DNA of 64,000 bases. Source: CAZMXP01 sp964570285 (GTDB lineage Bacteria; Planctomycetota; PLA2). Positions 59,386 to 64,000 of this stretch are shown in pieces. A program made the position numbers and the translations under genes. The notes beneath the pieces were generated by a model. It had not been told where the DNA came from and searched no databases. It saw only the letters and a program-made list of their open reading frames with translations. The stretch spans positions 1 to 64,000 of the forward strand of contig CAZMXP010000030.1 of assembly GCA_964570285.1 (NCBI GenBank). The letters are read 5' to 3'. Within the stretch, counting starts at the first letter, position 1. Each line of letters begins with the position of its first letter.

Positions 59386-59545
59386 CGCCGCCCTTCCAGA
59401 CGTCGCTCTCGAGGACCATCTCCCACATCGCCTCGAGCCGCGCCTCGGGGCCCAAGTCGCGCCAGAACCGGAGATCCCACGCGCTGGCCTCGGCATGGCT
59501 GCGCGCGAGGTTGACCACAAGCCTTCGGCGCCGAGGGGTGCTCAC
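59333..59545 (-). CDS. Small partner of the second nucleotidyltransferase module (70 aa)
   Basis: It begins with GTG (MSTPRRRRLVVNLARSHAEA) and continues WDLRFWRDLGPEARLEAMWEMVLESD to a basic end, PRLQRSVCRLERR. The helical core resembles the 77-aa partner at 5455 in size and position. It overlaps the nucleotidyltransferase start by 53 nt in another frame. TAGAAT lies 6 nt before the GTG, good support for this start. Confidence 0.6.
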   Translation of the reverse strand: MSTPRRRRLVVNLARSHAEASAWDLRFWRDLGPEARLEAMWEMVLESDVWKGGDGGQPRLQRSVCRLERR

Positions 59546-59551
59546 GGCCCC

Positions 59552-59557
59552 ATTCTA
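59552..59557 (-). promoter_or_regulatory. -10 hexamer TAGAAT, 6 nt before GTG start
   Basis: TAGAAT on the minus strand ends 6 nt before the GTG at 59545. It is one of three exact TAGAAT boxes set 6-8 nt from a start codon in this window. Confidence 0.55.
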
Positions 59558-59574
59558 CTTCCCGCGTGGGGGGA

Positions 59575-61578
59575 TCAGTTGCCGTTGCGCCGCGACGGTT
59601 CCGGCGGGGGCGCGAGCAGCGGCGTCAGGCGGGAGGCGCCGTTCTCCTGCGCGGGGGGGACGGGCGTGCCGGCGGTGAGGTAGGTGTAGGCGTTGAGCCC
59701 CTCCTCGTAGCGCTTGAGCAGGAGCGCCGTCTCCTCGCGGGTGATGCGCCCCTGCCAGATCGCCTCCTCGCACGAGCGGCGGACGCTGCGCAGCAGGTCG
59801 CGCTTGTCGAACTCGACGTAGTCGAGCACCTCGGCGATCGTGTCGCCGGTGACGACGTGCTCGATCCGGTAGCGGTCGCCGTCGAGCGCGACGTGGATCG
59901 CGTTGGTGTCGCCGAAGAGGTTGTGCAGGTCGCCGAGGATCTCCTGGTAGGCGCCGATCAGGAAGACTCCCATGTAGTAGGGGCCGCCGTTGGTCGGATG
60001 GAGGTCGAGGGTGCGCTTGACGTCGTGGAGGTCGATGAAGGCGTCCACCTTGCCGTCGCTGTCGCAGGTGAGGTCCGCGAGCGTCGCCTGCCGGATGGGG
60101 CGCTCGTTGAGCCGGTGGATCGGCATGATCGGGAAGAGCTGGTCCACCGCCCAGGAGTCCGGCATCGACTGGAAGACCGAGAAGTTGCAGTAGTAGGTGT
60201 CGGCCAGCGCCTTCTCGAGCCCCTTCAGCTCCTCGGGCACCCTCGTGAGCTCGCCGACGAGCCGGTGGATCTTCGTGCAGCAGGCGAAGAAGAGGTGCTC
60301 CGCGCGCGCGCGCCCCTCGAGGTCGAGGAAGCCGAGCGTGAAGAGCTGGTTGGCCTCGTCGCGGATCTGCACCGCGTCGTGATAGGGCTCGAGCAGGCTC
60401 CGGCGGCTGATGATCGCCCAGGTGTCGTAGAGCTTGTGGACGATCTCGTGGTCCTCCTCCCCGGGCTTGTCGGGATCGTCGGTCACCGTCACCTCGTTGG
60501 TGTCGACGACGTCGAAGACCATCACCGCGTGGTGCGCGACCAGCGCGCGGCCCGACTCCGAGACGATCATCGGGTGCGGGAGGTCGCGCGCGTTGCACGC
60601 CTCGGCGATCGCCGCGACGACGTCGTTGGAGTACTCCTGGATCGTGTAGTTCATCGAGGAGTGGAAGTCGGTGTTGCTGCCGTCGTAGTCCACGCCGAGG
60701 CCGCCGCCCACGTCCACGTACAGCATGTTGGCCCCGAGCAGCTTGAGCTCGACGAAGACCCGCGACGCCTCCCGCAGCGCGTCCTTGACGATGCGGATGG
60801 ACGGGATCTGGCTGCCGATGTGGAAGTGCAGCAGCTGCAGGCAGTCGAGCATGCCCTCGCGCTCGAGGATCTCGACGGTGCGCATGATCTCGCGCGTCGT
60901 GAGGCCGAACTTGCTCTTGCTGCCGCCCGACTCGGCCCAGCGCCCCGCCCCGCGCGCCTGCAGCTTCGCGCGCACGCCGAGGTTGGGCCGGATGCCGTGG
61001 CGACGCGCGACGCGCAGGATCATCTCGAGCTCGTGGAAACGGTCGATCACGAGCAGCGGCTTTCGGCCCAGCTTCTGCGCGAGCAGCGCCGTCTCGACGT
61101 AGGCCTCGTCCTTGTAGCCGTTGCAGATGAGCAGCGCCTGCGGGTCCGACAGGATCGCGAGCGCGACGAGCATCTCCGGCTTGCTGCCCACCTCGAGGCC
61201 GAGGTGCACGTCCGCGCCGAAGGCGAGCAGCTCCTCGACGATGTGCGCCTGCTGGTTGACCTTGATCGGGTAGACGCCCTGGTAGGCGCCCTTGTACTCC
61301 TGCTCCGCCATCGCCTTCTGGAAGCACTGCGCAATCTCCTTGACCCGCTCCCGGAGGATGTCGCTGAAGCGGAGCAGCAGCGGCAGCTCGTAGCCGCGCT
61401 CGCGCAGGTCCTCGACGAGCCCCTTCAGGTCGATCTCGGGCCCGCCCTCCCGCCGCGGCATCACGACGACGTTCCCCTTCTCGCTCACGGAGAAGAAGCC
61501 CGACGACCACTGCCGGACGTTGTAGAGGTCGATGCTGTCCCGGACGGTCCAGCGGTGGAGCGTGGTGTCTTCCTTCAC
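59575..61578 (-). CDS. speA: Biosynthetic arginine decarboxylase SpeA
   Basis: This 667-aa fold-III PLP decarboxylase has GVYPIKVNQQ with the PLP lysine, GADVHLGLEVGSKPEML, GLGVDYDGS, the long C-terminal half typical of SpeA, and ESGRALVAHHAV. It converts arginine to agmatine plus CO2, the first step of polyamine synthesis via agmatine. The GTG start at 61578 is 9 nt after CACAAT. It is complete and of normal length. The polyamine genes that usually follow are not in this window. Confidence 0.95.
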   Translation of the reverse strand: MKEDTTLHRWTVRDSIDLYNVRQWSSGFFSVSEKGNVVVMPRREGGPEIDLKGLVEDLRERGYELPLLLRFSDILRERVKEIAQCFQKAMAEQEYKGAYQGVYPIKVNQQAHIVEELLAFGADVHLGLEVGSKPEMLVALAILSDPQALLICNGYKDEAYVETALLAQKLGRKPLLVIDRFHELEMILRVARRHGIRPNLGVRAKLQARGAGRWAESGGSKSKFGLTTREIMRTVEILEREGMLDCLQLLHFHIGSQIPSIRIVKDALREASRVFVELKLLGANMLYVDVGGGLGVDYDGSNTDFHSSMNYTIQEYSNDVVAAIAEACNARDLPHPMIVSESGRALVAHHAVMVFDVVDTNEVTVTDDPDKPGEEDHEIVHKLYDTWAIISRRSLLEPYHDAVQIRDEANQLFTLGFLDLEGRARAEHLFFACCTKIHRLVGELTRVPEELKGLEKALADTYYCNFSVFQSMPDSWAVDQLFPIMPIHRLNERPIRQATLADLTCDSDGKVDAFIDLHDVKRTLDLHPTNGGPYYMGVFLIGAYQEILGDLHNLFGDTNAIHVALDGDRYRIEHVVTGDTIAEVLDYVEFDKRDLLRSVRRSCEEAIWQGRITREETALLLKRYEEGLNAYTYLTAGTPVPPAQENGASRLTPLLAPPPEPSRRNGN

Positions 61579-61688
61579 GATGTCGTGATTGTGCTACCGG
61601 GGGGGGGCAGATTCAATTCGCCTCCCCCCGCCGCGCGCGGATTTGAAACCGGGGGGGCGCGGGGGGGCGCGCCCGCGGAGCGCCGCTC

Positions 61689-61852
61689 TCACGGCTGGTG
61701 CAGCACCCTCGCGGGGCGGACGCCGAGGGCGCGGTAGCGGTGGCCGGCGTTCTCGCAGAGGGGATCGGTGGCCGCCTCCGCCGCGTACCGGGCCTGGGTG
61801 TCCGCGTGCCACTCGTGGACGTTGCCGTGCACGTCGTGCAGGCCTGAGGAAG
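61689..61852 (-). pseudogene. Remnant of an FGE/CLec domain lacking its variable segment
   Basis: The minus strand reads SGLHDVHGNVHEWHADTQAR, then TDPLCENAGHRYRALGVRPA and a short end with a stop. Against the DGR target (FGLHDTLGNVHEW ... GAGGRVSRGGSW ... LGLRPAR) the part equivalent to VR is deleted, joining ENAG to LGVRPAR. It abuts the dispersed repeat beginning near 61884. It is likely the tail of a former second kinase-FGE or DGR-target paralog. Confidence 0.6.
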
Positions 61853-61883
61853 AAGGCGGAGGGGGTCGCCGTGTGGAGGCGAA

Positions 61884-62400
61884 GGGGTCCAAGTCTCGAA
61901 GGGTGTTCGGGCTTCAGGGCCGAACGCGCTCGGAGGCGCGCGAGGATGTTGACGCGCGCGCCCTTCGGAGTGCGAGGGCACGCCCAAGGCCCCCGGGAAC
62001 CGCGCGGTGCGGTGGAACACAGCCTCCGTCTTGAGCTTGGAAGAAGGAACCCAGGAACCTAGGAAGGGGGCGAATTCGATCCATCCGAGTCCCGGGATGC
62101 CCCCCTTTGCCCTCATGGGTTCCTCCCTTCCTGGCTTCCTCATCAAGAAAACCGCTACGCACCATCCGGATCAGCCCGAAGACCGTCGCGAGGGCGCGCA
62201 GCGCCCCAGGCTTGTACTACGAACCCGCAGACTTCGCGCTCCCCGCGCAAGTCCCGGCGCCGCTCTCGGGCGGCGCCCGGAACCAGGCCACCGTGGCCGC
62301 ATCGCCGCCATCCTCTGCGGCGGGGAGGGACGCACGCAGCCCTCCGCCCTGCTCGCGTCACCCGGATCTGGCAGTTCCTCACCAGGCGCTGCGCGTCCTT
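61884..62400 (-). repeat. Dispersed repeat, copy 2 (inverted relative to copy 1)
   Basis: The reverse complement aligns with 43960-44461 across about 500 bp. No common open frame survives in both. Both copies sit directly behind a truncated or run-on coding end, so the element may insert at, or create, gene 3' ends. 61579-61688 and 62401-62527 next to it hold no recognisable gene; the latter contains a TAGAAT followed 8 nt later by GTG on the minus strand but no gene-like frame. Confidence 0.75.
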
Positions 62401-62527
62401 TAGCGGTCGCTGACCTGGTTGCCGCGCCAAGCCGCGCTGCGCGTCCTGCTCCCGTGTCGCCATGCTGGCACGCGCCCCGATTCTACCGAACCGCGCCCGC
62501 CCCCCGGCCCGGGCCGGGGCGCCGGCG

Positions 62528-64000
62528 CTACCAGGACTTCTGCACGAAGGTGCCCTGGTGCTCCCGCGCGAGCTGCTCGAGGAAGGAGAACTTGAGCCCC
62601 TCGCCGATGCCGATGCAGTGGATCACGACGCGGCCGAGCGTGTTCCACTCGCGCACGGCGGCGAGGATCTTGTCGGCGTCGTCGAGCGTCGCGTCCGCGC
62701 GCGTCGGCGCGCCGTCGCTCAGCAGGTAGATCGTGTCGATCAGGGCCTTGCTGCCCTTCTTCGTCGCCCCGGCGGCCGCCATCTGGAACGCGTCGCGCAG
62801 CGCGTCGTGGATGTTGGTCGACGAGCCGAGGCGCAGCTCCGCGATCCACTCCCGCGCGACCTCCTTGTTGGCGTCGGTCGCCTTCGACATCTCCGTGCGC
62901 CACGGGCGTACCTCCGCGCTGAACGCGAGGATGCCGAAGGTCGCCGAGCGCGGCAGCGCGGAGATCGCGCGCGTGATCTCGTCCTGGCAGCGCTCGAGCC
63001 TCGTCTTGCCCTCGAGTTCGTGGCGCATCGAGTCGGAGATGTCGACGATGTAGAGCACCTTCTGGCTGATCTGCGGGATGCCGTAGTAGAAGCCGCCCTC
63101 CGCCTTCCACCGCTCGGCGTTCTCGCCGGCCCTCGGCCCCCCGGCCGGCGGCAGGCCTTCGTTGAGGATCTCCCCCTTGTGCTCCTCCCACCAGCGCGCC
63201 CAGACGTCGGCGTGGATGCCGTGGCGCTCGTTCGTCAGCCACTCGAGCGCCCGCGCGAACTCGTGCAGCGGGCGGCCGCTCTCCTTCCCGATCGCGAGCA
63301 CGAGCGGCTCCACCGCCTCGGGCACGCGCAGGACGCTGAGCGTCCTCGCGACCGCGCACCGCACGCGTTCCGACGGGTCCGCGAGCAGCGCCGCGATCTG
63401 CGGCACCTCCTCCTTGGCGCGCTCGCCCATCATGCCGATCGCCGCGGCGATGCCCGCGCGCACGCCCTCGTCGGGCTCCTTCGCCGCCAGCGCGAGGAAC
63501 GTGCCGACCGTCACCGCGGGACGGGCGGCGAGCACGCGCGCGACGTTGGCGCGGAGCAGGGGGGAGGGGGCGCGGGGGAGGGCGGTCGCGACGAGGTAGC
63601 GGATGCTGTCCTCGCCCTGCTTGGCCGAGAGCAGCGTCATGCAGGCGCTCCGCAGCGCGATCAGGTGGTCCGCGTACTCGCGCAGCATCTGGCGCTCGAC
63701 GGCGAGGGGCCCCTTCCCGTCCCCCGCGCCCCCTTGCCTGGCGATCTGCTGCGCGATCTCGTCGCGCTGCTTCTCCAGCGCCGCGGTGCGCGCCTCGCTC
63801 GCGACGAAGACCTCGCAGAGGAGTTGCGTCGCCGTGCCGTGGTCGGGGCCGCCGGCGGACTCGATGCCCGCGAGGTTCGCCGCGCACCGCTCGGCGAGCT
63901 GCGCGCGGCGCCAGTTCAGCGTCACCTCCGCGAGCAGGGCCGGCAGGTGGTCCTTCGCATGCGGCCCGTAGCGCGCCTCGGCGCGCCGGAGCGCGTCCGC
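62528..64000 (-). CDS. HEAT-repeat/VWA-domain protein, cut by window edge
   Basis: The frame is open from the right edge (ADALRRAEARYGPHAKDHLP) and runs to 62528. The N-terminal visible half has HEAT-like helices (EVPQIAALLADPSERVRCAVARTLSVLRVPEAVEPLVLAI). The C-terminal half is a VWA domain with LYIVDISDSMRHELEGKTRLE (MIDAS DxSxS), FGILAFSAEVRPW and IYLLSDGAPTRADATLDD. VWA domains bind ligands through a metal. The architecture is one I associate with planctomycetes. Function is unknown, and the start lies beyond the window. Confidence 0.8.
   Translation of the reverse strand, partial: ADALRRAEARYGPHAKDHLPALLAEVTLNWRRAQLAERCAANLAGIESAGGPDHGTATQLLCEVFVASEARTAALEKQRDEIAQQIARQGGAGDGKGPLAVERQMLREYADHLIALRSACMTLLSAKQGEDSIRYLVATALPRAPSPLLRANVARVLAARPAVTVGTFLALAAKEPDEGVRAGIAAAIGMMGERAKEEVPQIAALLADPSERVRCAVARTLSVLRVPEAVEPLVLAIGKESGRPLHEFARALEWLTNERHGIHADVWARWWEEHKGEILNEGLPPAGGPRAGENAERWKAEGGFYYGIPQISQKVLYIVDISDSMRHELEGKTRLERCQDEITRAISALPRSATFGILAFSAEVRPWRTEMSKATDANKEVAREWIAELRLGSSTNIHDALRDAFQMAAAGATKKGSKALIDTIYLLSDGAPTRADATLDDADKILAAVREWNTLGRVVIHCIGIGEGLKFSFLEQLAREHQGTFVQKSW

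Noticed and set aside
61913..62463. Several 80-180-aa frames across the second dispersed repeat
   Set aside because: None is conserved as a frame in the other copy, and the composition is shadow-like.
1..64000. tRNA or rRNA genes
   Set aside because: I scanned for the T-loop GTTC.A..C pattern with CCA-like ends and for rRNA signatures and found nothing convincing. A covariance-model scan would be decisive.

Overview
The window is very GC-rich DNA (long G/C runs, almost no A/T tracts) and reads like a Planctomycetota genome or metagenome contig. Four Ser/Thr kinases with a membrane anchor, TPR arrays and a shared C-terminal block of a type I associate with planctomycetes sit beside two ECF sigma factors whose N-termini match each other (VSxP-ST-WTVIRGA). 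There is also a kinase fused to a formylglycine-generating-enzyme (FGE/SUMF1) fold, lpxK (outer-membrane lipid A), and flagellar regulators (FlaG-like, FliA-like, FlgM-like). A run of ten N at 47762-47771 marks an assembly gap.

Layout. 0.2-9.4 kb: a giant secreted protein, a nucleotidyltransferase plus small-partner module, a VapBC-type pair with a palindromic operator, and a TIR-like/deoxyribosyltransferase-like protein. 9.5-17.5 kb: SWIM-SNF2 ATPase, MsrBA fusion, methyltransferase, and an HD-GYP/GGDEF c-di-GMP pair. 17.7-32.6 kb: the ECF sigma/kinase array, with a decayed kinase tail between its two divergent arms. 32.7-43.2 kb: 5'-nucleotidase, degenerate metallopeptidase-like protein, heptad-repeat lipoprotein, glycosyltransferase, the FlaG/FliA/FlgM-like group and two half-size ABC exporters. 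43.2-48.2 kb: methyltransferase, a dispersed repeat, an IS1182-like transposase remnant, an FGE-fold secreted protein and the gap. 48.2-52.3 kb: LysM protein, secreted protein, LpxK, GNAT and a second VapBC-type pair.

52.3-57.9 kb is the highlight: a diversity-generating retroelement (DGR), all on the minus strand, in the order target kinase-FGE gene with a variable repeat (VR) at its 3' end, HRDC protein, Avd four-helix protein, reverse transcriptase and template repeat (TR). TR and VR align without gaps over about 127 bp, and every difference falls at a coding-strand adenine of TR, which is the DGR hallmark. The target is predicted to have a cytoplasmic kinase, one membrane helix, a coiled coil and an external C-type-lectin-like FGE domain carrying the VR. 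That makes it a candidate receptor kinase with a hypermutable sensor. The RT frame is broken once in a C/G run. 57.9-64 kb: esterase, a second nucleotidyltransferase module, arginine decarboxylase, an FGE remnant joined to the second copy of the dispersed repeat, and a HEAT/VWA protein cut by the window edge.

Two window-wide signals stand out. About twenty first genes have a -10-like hexamer (TANNNT or close) only 6-10 nt before the start codon, which implies leaderless or nearly leaderless mRNAs. Genes within operons are very often joined by a 4-nt GTGA overlap.
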